From Eudorina sp. 2006-703-Eu-15 (lineage: Eukaryota; Chlorophyta; Chlorophyceae; Chlamydomonadales; Volvocaceae): a stretch of 64,000 nucleotides of DNA. The position numbers were made by a program, and so were the translations under genes. Under the pieces are notes generated by a model that worked only from the letters and a program-made list of their open reading frames with translations, had not been told where the DNA came from and ran no database searches. The stretch lies in NCBI GenBank assembly GCA_003117195.1, contig BDSI01000011.1, positions 1,280,135 through 1,344,134 on the forward strand, in the 5' to 3' direction. Shown here one piece after another: positions 36,616-47,397 of the stretch; positions within the stretch are counted from its first letter, which is position 1; the number at the start of each line of letters is the position of its first letter.

Positions 36616-39174
36616 ATGGGAAACAGCTGCACATCAGCCGCCGACGCAGTGGCCCATCTCATAACAGAGGTCAGCGCCTGTGGGCAGTTGCGCCACATCG
36701 GGCATATCAAAACTGTTATCCATTTTCGAGAGCCGTGCATTTAAAAATTAGCCGGAGTAACATTGTCGATGTCTGAGGTGGCAACTGACTTGACGGTGGC
36801 TTCGCTTCATTCGTCGAGCTGTGGTTCATGCAATACAAACCAGATGCACCGAATAAAATGAGAACACATGCATTATATGTTTTGCCGCCCCACGTCTCGG
36901 TGCTGAGCTGTTCGTTGGCGGTTTCCCGCACGTTTGAACGGTGGTGCCGTCGCACGCCGTGATCCACATGAGCCCCGGCCGGCGACCCCGATTCAATTCG
37001 CACGCAGAACGAAATCCACGAAGCGGTTCGCAGCATCGAGGAATGGCAACAGGCGCAGGCCACGGCGGTCAGGGTTGGCGGACAGAGCAAGGTAACGCTC
37101 CCCACCACCTGCCACCTCCCTACCAAACCCTCGCCACACATATACGTGCGGTGGCAAAGGGCCCTCGAATTACGTGTTGCTTTCATTTTGCCGAGCTGCA
37201 TTATGGGTTATCCCGGCAGGCATGGCGTCGTGCAAATTCTGTCCAGGCCACCCGGGGCGAGGGAGGCGCGTGGGTGCGGTGTCCCCGGTGCAGGTGCCGT
37301 ACATTGGGTCGCACACGCTACACGGGACGGCAGGGCTCCACAGGGCAACTTAGGTGACGAGGGTGACGTACATGTACGGCACCGCTTACAGCCGCACTCG
37401 GGACGGACTCTTCACCGCGTGCAACATCGCAGCTGTAGTACGACAGACACCCACCTCATCCTCAACATTCCCCTCCCTCACGGTGGCCCCTCGACACGCG
37501 AAATATTCCCCCCACGTGCCCCTCACGTGCCCCTCACGTGGAACATCCCCCCGCGACAGGCCAGTTACGGCCCGCTGCTGCAGCGGGTGGGGGGCATCGA
37601 CGTGGTGAAGCAGGTGGTGGAGCTTTTCTACAGCAAGCTGTACGGCGACCCCCGCCTGATTCTCTTCCTGCACGACCAAGACATCATGCACCTCCGGGCC
37701 AAACAGTCCGCCTTCATCTCTTGGTACGACCCGCGCGCGCGAATGTACGATTGATGGACGTTCGTACACCGTACCGAAACGGACTTGTCAACAATCTTCT
37801 ATCCTTATGATTCTTGTGCTTGCCGGCGCCGGCACCCTAAGCCTTCCAAGCTTCCATGCAGCAGTCCGACACTTGCGGCAGTCCGACACTTGCGGCAGTC
37901 CGACACATGCATCAGTACGACACATGCGGCATCACGTCGCTTGTGCTCATCGGCCTTTGGCCGCCTCAGGACCACTCGCCGGTAGCCCCCTCCCTGGCCC
38001 CCTCCCTGGACCCCCTTGAGGGACCTCAAAGACGCTCTCACGCCAGAGCCAAACCGCCGATGTCATCCTCCCTCGCCTCCCCGGTCATCGCAACAGGCTC
38101 TTCGGGCCTCCCAACGTGCCGTACATGGGCCGTAGTGTACGGATCGCGCACCTCCGTATCATCAGGCAGCGGGGCTTCTGCGGCGAGGACTTCGACCTGG
38201 GCATGAGGTACTTCGAGCAGGCCATGACGGAGCTGGGCGCGCCGGAGCAGATCGTGGGTGAGGTCATGCGGCGGCTGCGGCCCTTCAAGGACGCCTTCTT
38301 CACGCCGTCGCCCAGGGACGCGGAGGAGGAGGCGCGGTGGGCGGCGGAGGAGCGCGAGCGCGAGGAGGCCGCGGAGGAGGAGGAGCGGAAGCGGCGCGCG
38401 GCGGAGGAGGCGGAGGAGGCATACCATGAGAAGGAGCGGCGCCTGGTGGCGCAGATTACGTTGGCGCACCGGGCCGCGGAGGCGGAAACGGAAGCGGAGG
38501 CGGGGGAGGCGAAGGAGTGGGCGGCGGACGCGGCGGTGGCGGCGGCGGTGGTGGCGTCGCTGGGCGCGGGGAGCCGGGGGGCGACGGCGCCGCCGTCTCG
38601 CGCGCCCACGTGTCCGTTCACGGGGGGACGGGGTTCGCGACCCACGAGTGCGAAAGTGCAGGACAGCAGTCCAGGGACGGCGGCGGCGGTGGCGGCGGCG
38701 GTGGCGGTGGCGACGGAGTCGCCACCGCCCAAGCCGGCAACACCGCCGGCCGGCGGCGCCGCCATCGCTTGCATCCCGACTCCGCCACGCAGCCAGTCGC
38801 CGACCTCGGAGACGGCTCGGCCGGACCGACCGGACAGCGCAGGACTCGGAGCTGCTAGTGCGGCGGCGGCGGCGGCGACGACGACGACGACGACGGAAGT
38901 GATTCGTGTTCCTTCACCCGCAGCTCCACGGCCCGCAACGCCACCAGTGCCCGTCGACCGACCGGGATCTGCGGCAGTGTCGACGCCGACGCCGGCACCG
39001 CCGCCGCTGCCGCCGAAGGACACGCCGCCGGCGGAGATGTACGAGGCCGAGCTGGACGAGATTGAGCGGGCGCTCGCAGCGGGCGGCGGCAGTACGGCGT
39101 TAATCGGCGAGGGCGCGCCGTCGCTGCCCGATGCAGCCGTTTCCGACCTGCGTCGTACAGCGGCGGTTTGCTAG
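36616..39174 (+). CDS. Truncated haemoglobin with acylation-type N-terminus and long C-terminal tail
   Basis: Four exons: 36616-36669, 37008-37091, 37560-37723 and 38097-39174 (1380 nt, 459 aa), all GT-AG with matching phases. Exon 1 encodes MGNSCTSAADAVAHLITE: Gly2 with Ser/Thr-type context is an N-myristoylation motif, and Cys5 is a candidate palmitoylation site. Exon 2 (NEIHEAVRSIEEWQQAQATA) is helical. The 2-on-2 globin domain spans about residues 47-160: YGPLLQRVGGIDVVKQVVELFYSKLYGD, then HLRAKQSAFISW, then GPPNVPYMGRSVRIAHLRI, whose histidine (IAHLR) is the expected proximal haem ligand; Gln/Lys in AKQSAF lie near the E helix. The remaining ~300 residues are an Ala/Glu/Arg-rich segment (EEEARWAAEERE..., probable coiled coil) and then Ala/Pro/Thr-rich low complexity ending in RRTAAVC. 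Algal globins of this family act in NO/O2 chemistry and signalling; the acylation motif suggests membrane or ciliary attachment, which is inference. The tail frame is chosen because it is continuous with the globin. Confidence 0.88.
37505..37541. repeat. CCCCTCACGTG short tandem repeats in globin intron 2
   Basis: Three successive CACGTG hexamers spaced 11 bp apart (CCCCTCACGTG unit) just upstream of the exon 3 acceptor. CACGTG is the G-box/E-box core, so a regulatory role is possible, but location inside an intron next to the acceptor makes a simple slippage repeat equally likely. Confidence 0.6.
37862..37925. repeat. 17-bp tandem repeat in globin intron 3
   Basis: Unit AGTCCGACACTTGCGGC, two near-perfect copies followed by diverged ones (CGACACATGC). 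It lies inside the intron 37724-38096. Confidence 0.8.
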
Positions 39175-42100
39175 ACCCATGGGTCGGTCCTGATGGTCGG
39201 CCCTATCTCGCCCCTTCCCAGCCAGCCTGCAATCGATCCCGAAAGTGACATGGCTCGTCGCCAGATTAATGATGAATCCCGTGTTCAGTGCTTCAGTCCC
39301 GCACCTGTCTTGCAAATCGTCGCCGGATAGACCGCTCATCCACTGCGGCATCGTCCATGGTTCCTTGTCCGGATGGTGTGGTGTGTTTGGTGTGGTGTTT
39401 CCGTCGTACCATTTAGCAATGCAGATCCGCAGTGGGTCTCGCAGTGATCTTGGGGGTCGCCGAGGGGGGAAGGGGCACCGCGGGGTGGGGCCTTTCGCGG
39501 CTTTGCTGTCTTGATATTGGCGCAGGGGAGGGCACCGTTCATCTGGGTGGCAGAGGTTACCGTGTCGTGTTGTGTCGTGTGGGGGTATACCGGGGACGCG
39601 CTTCGCAGGGACCGGTTGTCGGGCGCCACACGGAGGCCTCGGGGCGTCCCCGGGCGGATGAGGCGGGGGGTGGGAGGGGTCGGCGCCCCGGCGGCCGACC
39701 GGGTCGGCGGCCGGTGACGACTGACGCAGGTTTCCCCCGACGCATCGGGACTAGCAGTGGCGGAGTCGTGGATGAGCCGTGGATGAGCCGTGGCGGAGCA
39801 GTCATACACCTCCTGACGCCCCCCGCGACGAGGCACAACGAGGTATCTCGAGGTAACGGCCCTGCCATGTGTCGACGACGTCCCTGGTCCATAACTCCTA
39901 GCTCGTACACCCGGGGTAAGGGGAAGGGAGGCGCGGCCTTGTGCGCTGGCGCCTTTTGACGCGCGGACGGGTGAATAAAGAATAGGCATACATCATGTCG
40001 TACATGGGTTCCGTACCCTGCCCACGTAGCCGCGTAGTTTTGTGCCAGCCAGTCACAGAAAGAGGCGGAACACTGCCGAAAAGAAATGGGGTTGACCAAC
40101 AGCGATATGCGGGGGGCGCGCGTGCGCGCCATTTTTAAATGTTTACATGGGTTTAATGTTTACGTGGGGCTCAAATGACAGAGGGGTGCTGAGGGAATGT
40201 GCGGCAACCGGCCGTGCGGGAGCGAGTCTTCATCCGTACCATACGTACAGATTTGGGAGGGAAATCCCCCGACGTGTGAGCGACTTCTTGGTTTGCACAT
40301 GCAGTTGGGAGGTTGGACGTTGGGGTTGCCGTTGCAGTTGGTGGTTGCAGATGGTGGTTTGACGGGGCTTCTACGCCGGGTGGGGGTGAGGAGGTTCGAT
40401 GTCAGGCAGGACCCGCAAAGTCGTTTTTGGACTTTTTGGACGAGCGCTTCAGAGGTGGGCGGCAAGATGCGCTCCAAGGTTCAAAGTTTGTAATGTGGTA
40501 TTCGTCGGCACCCAGTGTGGCAATTACAGAGATGATGTCGAAGATGTCGGTCTGGATGCGAACCCCCGAAGTACGGCAATGTTCGGGCTCGTACGGTTTA
40601 TGTCGGCGAAAGGGCCTTGATGGATCCATGCTACGTGTCCCCTCAGCTATGGACAATGCGTGACAGCGCTTGCGTTGACATAGCGCAATATATCGGACCG
40701 GAGTTCCCAATAACCCGTATGTGTGTGTGTGTGTGTCGTCCCCTCTCGTTGCGTGGGACGCTCGATGGACACGATGGCGCGCTCGATGACTCTAATTCGA
40801 CTACGGCCCCACCCATCGAGAACCGTAACCCCTGGTCTGAGGCCTTCGCTATTGGTTGTTGGTCGGGGGGGTTGTCGGGTGCGTGGCGTCGCCCGGCCAT
40901 AGTGTGTGCTGCTGTGTCCGTAGCGGCGGAACGCGGACGGCCGCCGGGTGCATGTGCACGGCATGTGTACGGCACCCGCGCGCCCGCGTGTGCTTGTGGT
41001 CAGCGAGAAAGCCGCCGCCACGCCGTGGGTGGGTGTGTATGTGATAAGAAAACTGGAACCGCGAGGAACAGGTGGAGACACAGGTGTGTGTACCTGTGTG
41101 CGTGCGTGTGTGTACCTGTGAAGATGTCTGCTGGCCATTGGTGGTTGTGTGCTCGGGAGGACTGGGCCGCATCCGGGCTTCCGGGGTGCGTTTGTTTTCT
41201 CCTCCTCTGCATGTGTGGCAAGTGCAGGGGTGGGGGCCTGTGTGTATTTGTGTCAGTACGTGTGTGTGAGGCCAAAGGCGCTGTACTCCGTCTGGCGTCC
41301 TTTGTCCATTCGCAAAGGTTGTTGTCGTACAGTGGGTGCCGCTGGCACTTCCGTGCTTCGTATGCGTGAGTCCGCGGGGTTTTCTAGTGGCCGTCAGGGC
41401 GCGACAGGGGCAGGCTGCTCGGTTGTTCTAGCGCTCGCAAGGTTTGCTGTCGAAATGAATTTCCCTTAGTCATCTTGGTGTTTGCGACTGCTGTCGTCGC
41501 GGAGCTGAAGATAACGATGATAATGATCACGATACAAATTGGTGTTGGGACTCGTTGGTGTTGTTTTCCGCTGCACATTCCAAGATTGAGTGAAGGTCGC
41601 AACGGATCCCCGAAATGGGGCGCCGGTCACGCGACTAACGGGACTGTGCTCTGTCGCGTCGCATTTCCTTTTGTGATATGGTCGTGCCACCTTCAAGAAG
41701 CTGCCCATCCACTGCTTTTGAACCGCTCCATACTTACCAACACATGCATGAGTCTTCGGTGTGCCAGATACTGCAACGCAATTTCTGAGGCGTTGCTGAG
41801 TTCGTGTGGCGCCTCCGACAGGGTAAAACGAAACCCAAAAGCACCGCAGGCGCCCTGAGAGCTCCAGGGTTGACGTACTGTTAGAGCCTCTGATGCTGTG
41901 TCGTCATGAAGGTCAGAGTGTTCCGTGGCAAAGATCCAAAGAACGCGGACTGATCCTGTCCGTTGGCAGTTGCAACCGAGAAATCAGTCTCGTTCCGAAG
42001 TCGTAGTGTCCACTTGTCCAGGCTCTAGGGGTCGTTGCTTAAAAAGCAAATATGTTTGGTTGGGACAAGGACACATTGATTCATGCGGATTGATAGGTGT

Positions 42101-42355
42101 TGTCCATCTGCCACCGTATCCTGCTATGCAGCCTAGCTTGCAATCGCGAGCTTACACTTACGACATTTCGTGTCGTTCTTGTAGCGTACCGTATCTAAAT
42201 ATGTATGTATGTTCCTCGCTTTGCTGCGCAAACTCCTGATACTGGCCACGTGGCATCTAGTGTAGCAAACATGAAGGAAGCCCCTTGCTATGTTTGAGGC
42301 TTGACAGCATTTTATGACCGGATTCTTGGCACACTGAGGACCAGCGCAACCCACT
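39175..42355. other. Intergenic region between globin and GNAT genes
   Basis: No supported gene. The + strand remains G/T-rich (GTGTGTGTG near 40720, 41083-41120 and 41250), consistent with a 3' UTR of the globin gene, with a TGTAA at 40489-40493. The part from about 41,450 to 42,355 is compositionally more neutral and probably includes the GNAT promoter. Confidence 0.5.
40489..40493 (+). terminator. Candidate TGTAA polyadenylation motif of the globin gene
   Basis: Lies about 1.3 kb after the globin stop at 39174, in a G/T-rich context typical of these 3' UTRs. Confidence 0.4.
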
Positions 42356-45261
42356 ATGAACCACAGCGGTGGGGTGCAATCCGCATTTCCCTACTCGCAC
42401 AAACGCGTTAAGCATGCCGTCAAACTCCGGCATCAGTCATGGGCCGTCCACCGGACGCGGACCATCGGACCCTCTTCACGGCCACCTCCATCCGCGGCGA
42501 CCTGTCACACCCTCGGTCCAACCCCAGCGGCAGCGTCTCTCAGCCCCGCAGTCCCTCAAACAGATGCTCGACCCACATGGCGTGCGCCCGGGCCCCGCCG
42601 GTCTCGCGCGCACTCGCGAGCTCCCGCGTGGCAACCTCCTGAGGCGCGGCCAGCGGCCTGGACACCACCGGCCGCACTGGTTCCCAACGGCGAGGGCGGC
42701 GAGAGCAGCAGCAGCGGCAGCAGAGGTAGCGGCGGCAGCAGCACCCGGCAGGCCAGCCGCGGGGTCATCCACATTAGGCCCGCAGAGATGACCGATTACT
42801 GGCCGGCGGCCGACCTCCATTGCAGGGTGTTCAACGCGGACGTCAAGGACGACGACGTGTTCAAGGTTCGTGGCATTGGGGTGCGGATACGGCGGTCTGG
42901 ATCGCGTCTCAGCTGCCGTACACACTGGGTCGAGTTCGGCCGCATTGCGCACACCCTAACTGGGTGTCAGCCTGCGGTTGTCAACCTCCAAGCCGGGATA
43001 TCCAGATCGTTGATATTCCGTTCGTTGGTGCCCTCGCCCTCGGCCCATTGATATCCCACTTCCGCGCGATTTTCACTTACGGCCCCTGTACCGCACTTGT
43101 TTGAAATCCACCTCTCTCACAATGTTGCTGCCGCTGCTGCTGCTGCTGCTGCTGCCGTTGCTACAGAGTCTGTCTCTTCGGGTGGATCGCATCACGGCGC
43201 TACAAATCAACGACCGGTTGGCAATGGAAGGAGCCGGGCGGTGAGTACGACGTCGTACGGTACCGCACCGGGGAGGACTGACCTGCTGCTCCGCCGTGGA
43301 TGACCTCCCCCCCGTAGACTGCTCGGGGTTGCTCTCGGGGTGGCGGTGTGCCTCACCAGGCCCCCCTAATAGACCGACGGGCAGCCACGCACCGCACCGC
43401 ACCCGATGCGCCCAGCCATCATCCGCACAACCCAACGTGCGAAGGTCGGAATGCACGGTAAAATATGACGCCGTGTTTGCAACTGCCGGAACTGCCGCAC
43501 CGCGACCCCCGGTAAACCTGGGGCGCGGGGCTTGCTCGTCCCCTGGGTTCCCGACCGTGACCTTGCTGCCCTTCCGCAGCAATGTCCTGCTGCTGGCGTT
43601 CGACGGACCGGCGCCCGCCACGCCCGAGGAGCGCGCAGCGGCGGAGCGCGCCTTCGAGGCGGCGGCGCAGGCGGCAGCGACCCGTGGGTCACCCACTTGC
43701 GCGGACTTCCCTCGGCCCATGTGGTGGCTGGGCAGGGCGTTGGCGCCCGGGGTGCGGCCGGGAGTGGGCGTTACGGCGGAGGTGAGCTGCAGGGAGGGGC
43801 GGGACAGGTGCAGGAACAGCCCGGGACGGCCCCGCGGGCGAATAGGGGCACGGAGGATGGAGACCAGGCGCTAGATCTGCGCTTAGGTGCACCTCAACGC
43901 ATGTTGGCAGCAGGCGAAGGCAGTTTACCCGCGCTGTTGTCAAAAGGTGAAGAGGTGAAGCCTCGATGGATCATTCAGTGAAGTGCTGTCATTGGACAAT
44001 TTTCGATTTGCGGGAATATGCGCGGGATTGCGCGGACGATTGTCATGGCTCCTGTACTGCGACGCGGCCCCCCCCCGCTCTGCCGTACGCAGGCGGCGGG
44101 TCTTGTGGGAGTGGCGGCGGTCGACTCCTTCTGCGACCTGGTGCCTCCCCGGGAGCTGGACTGGCGTACGGACGGTCAAATGGGCTGGTACCGCAGAGAA
44201 GGTACGACAGGTAGTCGGTGGCGGGCGGTTACGCGTGTCCTGTGGGAGCCTTCCGTGTGACGGCTGCAAGGGAGTCGAGGGGGAGGCTTGCGACGCCCCC
44301 AGGACCGACGCCGTATATCAGGACAAAGTGCGGACCGTGCCAAGAGACCCGCGGGTTGCAAAGTCGCATGCAGTCGCATTGGCTACGCTTTTCCCGCCCT
44401 CGTCTTCCTCCCGCCTGTGCGTTCCTCCCGCCCTCGTCTTCCCCCCGCTCGGAGCGGCAGCCGTGGGCGCGGAGAGCAGAGGCTCTACGTTCCTCCCTGT
44501 GCCCCGGCTGGGTTGACGTTTGTGGCTGGGCGGTGCAGGTTACGCCTACGTGAGCAATGTGGCGGTGGCGCCCTACGCGCGGCGGCGTGGCGTGGCGCGG
44601 CAGCTGATGGCGGCGGCGGAGGCGCTGGCGGCGGAGTGGGGCTGTCGGGCGGTGGGCCTGCACTGCAACCCCAAGAAGCCGCAGCCCTGGGTGAGCGGTA
44701 CTAAATAGGGATAGGAAATTGGTAGACATATTAAAACTGCGCTGCAGCGCTGCTGAGGGAGGAGGGGGATCAACCCGGCCAAAGGGGGCCCCAGGAATAC
44801 GATACCCGGCAGCGCGACCCTGTTCAGGGGTTACCCGTGCGCCCTCCGTGTGTTCAGCGGCACGGACGGCGCATCGCTCGTGTCACCCTTCCTCGCACCG
44901 TCGTGGCAGCGCCTCTCATTTCCTCCGCGCCTGTTTCCGGAACGCCACGCTGGCAGTCAGTACACCGCAGCCTTCCCACCGCGTCTCCCGAAATGTGTCT
45001 GTTTTCAGTATACAGTCCCCTGCCTTGTCCCCGACGCCTGCCCCGACCCTTCCCCGTCCCCCGACTCGCCCCCAGTCCCTGTACCGCAGTTTGGGCTACC
45101 GGGTCTCCGGGGTGGTGGAGCCCGCCTTCATGCCCTACCTGCAGGGCAGGCCCCCGGACCGCTGCTCCTTCCTCATCAAACGGGTGCCCAGGCGGACCCG
45201 GAAGCAGCCGCAGCCGCAGCCGCAGCCGCAGGAAAGGACGTCTGCGCAGGCTCCGGTGTAG
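42356..45261 (+). CDS. GNAT-family N-acetyltransferase, probably plastid-targeted
   Basis: Six exons: 42356-42865, 43167-43240, 43580-43781, 44093-44201, 44539-44690 and 45076-45261 (1233 nt, 410 aa); every junction is GT-AG and phases agree. The acetyl-CoA binding core is in exon 5: AYVSNVAVAPYARRRGVARQ, with motif A R313-x-x-G316-x-A318, followed by WGCRAVGLHCNPKK and, in exon 6, SLYRSLGYRVSGVVEP. The order resembles plant plastid GNAT enzymes with dual lysine and N-terminal acetylation activity, including the exon 1-2 segment IHIRPAEMTDYWPAADLHCR... SLRVDRI. About 140 residues before the domain are Arg/Ser/Ala/Pro-rich and could include a transit peptide. The start is uncertain: the domain frame stays open up to the ATG at 42356, but a downstream start or an extra upstream exon cannot be excluded. 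A (CTG)n run lies directly before the exon 2 acceptor. Confidence 0.85.
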
Positions 45262-45530
45262 GTGCCGGCGCACCCCTCGACGGGCCTCACGACGCAGCGG
45301 CCGGCGCAGCAGCAACAGCAGCCGCAGCCGGTGCAGCAGCCGCGGCCGCAGCAGTGAGGGCCCACCGGGTTTTGACAGAATGAAAACAGTCCAGACGCAG
45401 GTTGTTGACGGGTTTGTTGGCGTTGCGTTGGCGCAGACGGTGCAGGGGCGGATGCATTGGGCGGGCGGGCAGGCGAGTGGCGTCGGGTCCCTGGCTGGGT
45501 CCCTGACTTAGGTGTGGTACAACTATTACG

Positions 45531-45554
45531 CAGCAGCAGCAGCAGCAGCAGCAG
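45531..45554. repeat. (CAG)8 microsatellite
   Basis: Eight uninterrupted CAG units about 270 bp after the GNAT stop codon, probably in its 3' UTR. Confidence 0.95.
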
Positions 45555-45770
45555 AGGGGAGGGAGCGGAGAGGTCATCCCTGTGAGCCTGTCTGTCTGGG
45601 ATTAAGCGAACACTAAGCGAAAGGCCGCGTTGTCTACGTATGGCCGGGCGGGTGGGTTGGGTCATGGCGGGTGGTTGAGGCCCTAGGGGGTCGCGTGTCG
45701 TACGGCGACGGGATGCGGGTGGGCCAGTTTTCCAGTCCGTGATCGAGGAGGCATATATATGAGGCAGGTT

Positions 45771-45954
45771 GTATGTATGTATGTATGTATGTATGTATGT
45801 ATGTATGTATGTATGTATGTATGTATGTATGTATGTATGTATGTATGTATGTATGTATGTATGTATGTATGTATGTATGTATGTATGTATGTATGTATGT
45901 ATGTATGTATGTATGTATGTATGTATGTATGTATGTATGTATGTATGTATGTAT
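45771..45954. repeat. (GTAT)46 microsatellite
   Basis: An unbroken run of 46 GTAT units (184 bp). Because four is not a multiple of three, every frame on both strands stays open and yields meaningless MYVC-type peptides. Confidence 0.98.
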
Positions 45955-47397
45955 CCATCGTCCTACCGCGTTTCGTGTTCCAGGTTCGTGTCCGGGTCGA
46001 GAGAGTCGGGAGGGGGGGGCTGAGCGGGTGGTGATGCGTGTGGCAGCGGGGTGGCCGTTGAATGGTGAGTGGATCGTACCCTGTCCGGAGATCCTTCTGG
46101 AGATCCGAGGCAGGCGGGAGGAACGGATGGCCACCATCGCACACCCCTGTGCGGGTCTGGCGCGCGGGTGTGGCGTGGTAGGTGGGCTGCGGCAGCGGCA
46201 GGTCAGTCCTCGATTTCCTGCGGCGTTGATGGAGGTGATTTGTGGCCATGTAGGTGGCCGTGCGGCGCCGTACCTTACAGCCCCGTAGACTGTGCATTAG
46301 CACGACCTGATACGACAGGGTACGATGGAGTCGTAAACCGCAGTCGAGTTCCCAGCGTCAGCAATCATGCATTCCAGCAGCCCAGGCCTGCCGCGACGCT
46401 CACCAATCTTAGCTCTCAGCCACTGAGGCGATCAGACCATCCAAAGATGCCGTTCCGCGTCGCTGGCATCGTGCGGGCCGGGCGGGCGGTCTGGATGCTT
46501 CTGGATCCGGCACGGATCCGGTGAAAAGATGAAGGTTGCTGCTGCGGCGCTGGATCTATGGTCGGGGGCTTGCTGCGTTTATGAAGCCTTGGGGAACTGA
46601 TGGAGCTCTGAAAACGTCGGGGGAGGCCAAGGGTGGGTGTCGTTCGTAAATGGCGCCAGAGGCGCAGTGCGCCGTTCCGTCCCCTAACTGACAGGCGGTA
46701 TGGGGTAGGGGTACGTTGCGCATACTGTACACAGCCATTGGCGTTCGCGGCTTAAGTCATGCATCTTTCAGTTAGTTATGATAAGAATTTCTAGGGAAGA
46801 GGAGGGCTGTGGGGACTAAGTTTTCCCGCAGGCGGGCAGGCCAGACAAGTTAGGCCTGGCGAACTTCAAAAATCGGGATTTGCGATTTCGCATTCTTTTG
46901 ATACATTAGAAGAAAGTTAGAACTCGTCACGCTGCCATTCGCAACGAATTCTGCTGTATCAGGCGTTTCGACGTATTGTCTGACAAGAAGGACACTACAG
47001 TTCACGGCTGCGATGGCATGCTTCGCCGACTGCTCGTTGTCCACTCTGGATTTGTGTCCAAAATTCTGTTGTGGGGAAGCTTTGCTGAACCAGGAAAGTG
47101 AACGACCGGCGACCGATGGTTGACTCATGTCGGTGAAATCCTGTCGCAGGTAATTTCTAGCACTTACCTGTAGTAACTTTTCGAAAAGTTATACATTGTG
47201 CAGAAACTTCGCAAAACTGGATTTTGCCATAGCCGGAACCAATTCAACTTTGGCAACTCTGCACCTCCAGAGTTAGCGGGGTCCACGGACGCAACTTACT
47301 ATGGTTGATCGGAGACAAAACGTTAGAATGTCGCAACGTGATGGATGACTTGTAGCTAACCCTCGGCTCTTCAATATCCGTTGCCTAACTGTGGCCA

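Larger units (their letters stand above)
45262..47397. other. Intergenic region with microsatellites
   Basis: No supported gene. It contains a (CAG)8 tract (45531-45554), a (GTAT)46 tract (45771-45954) and an AT-richer part from about 46,740 that presumably carries the promoter of the next gene. A 92-codon open frame on the - strand at 46850-47128 has no recognisable domain and is not called. Confidence 0.6.

Noticed and set aside
45759..46303. Open frames of MYVC and IHTY repeats
   Set aside because: Generated by the (GTAT)46 microsatellite, which leaves all frames open.
46850..47128. 92-codon - strand open frame beginning MSQPSVAGRSL
   Set aside because: No recognisable domain, lies in an AT-richer presumed promoter region, and no splice or poly(A) context supports it.
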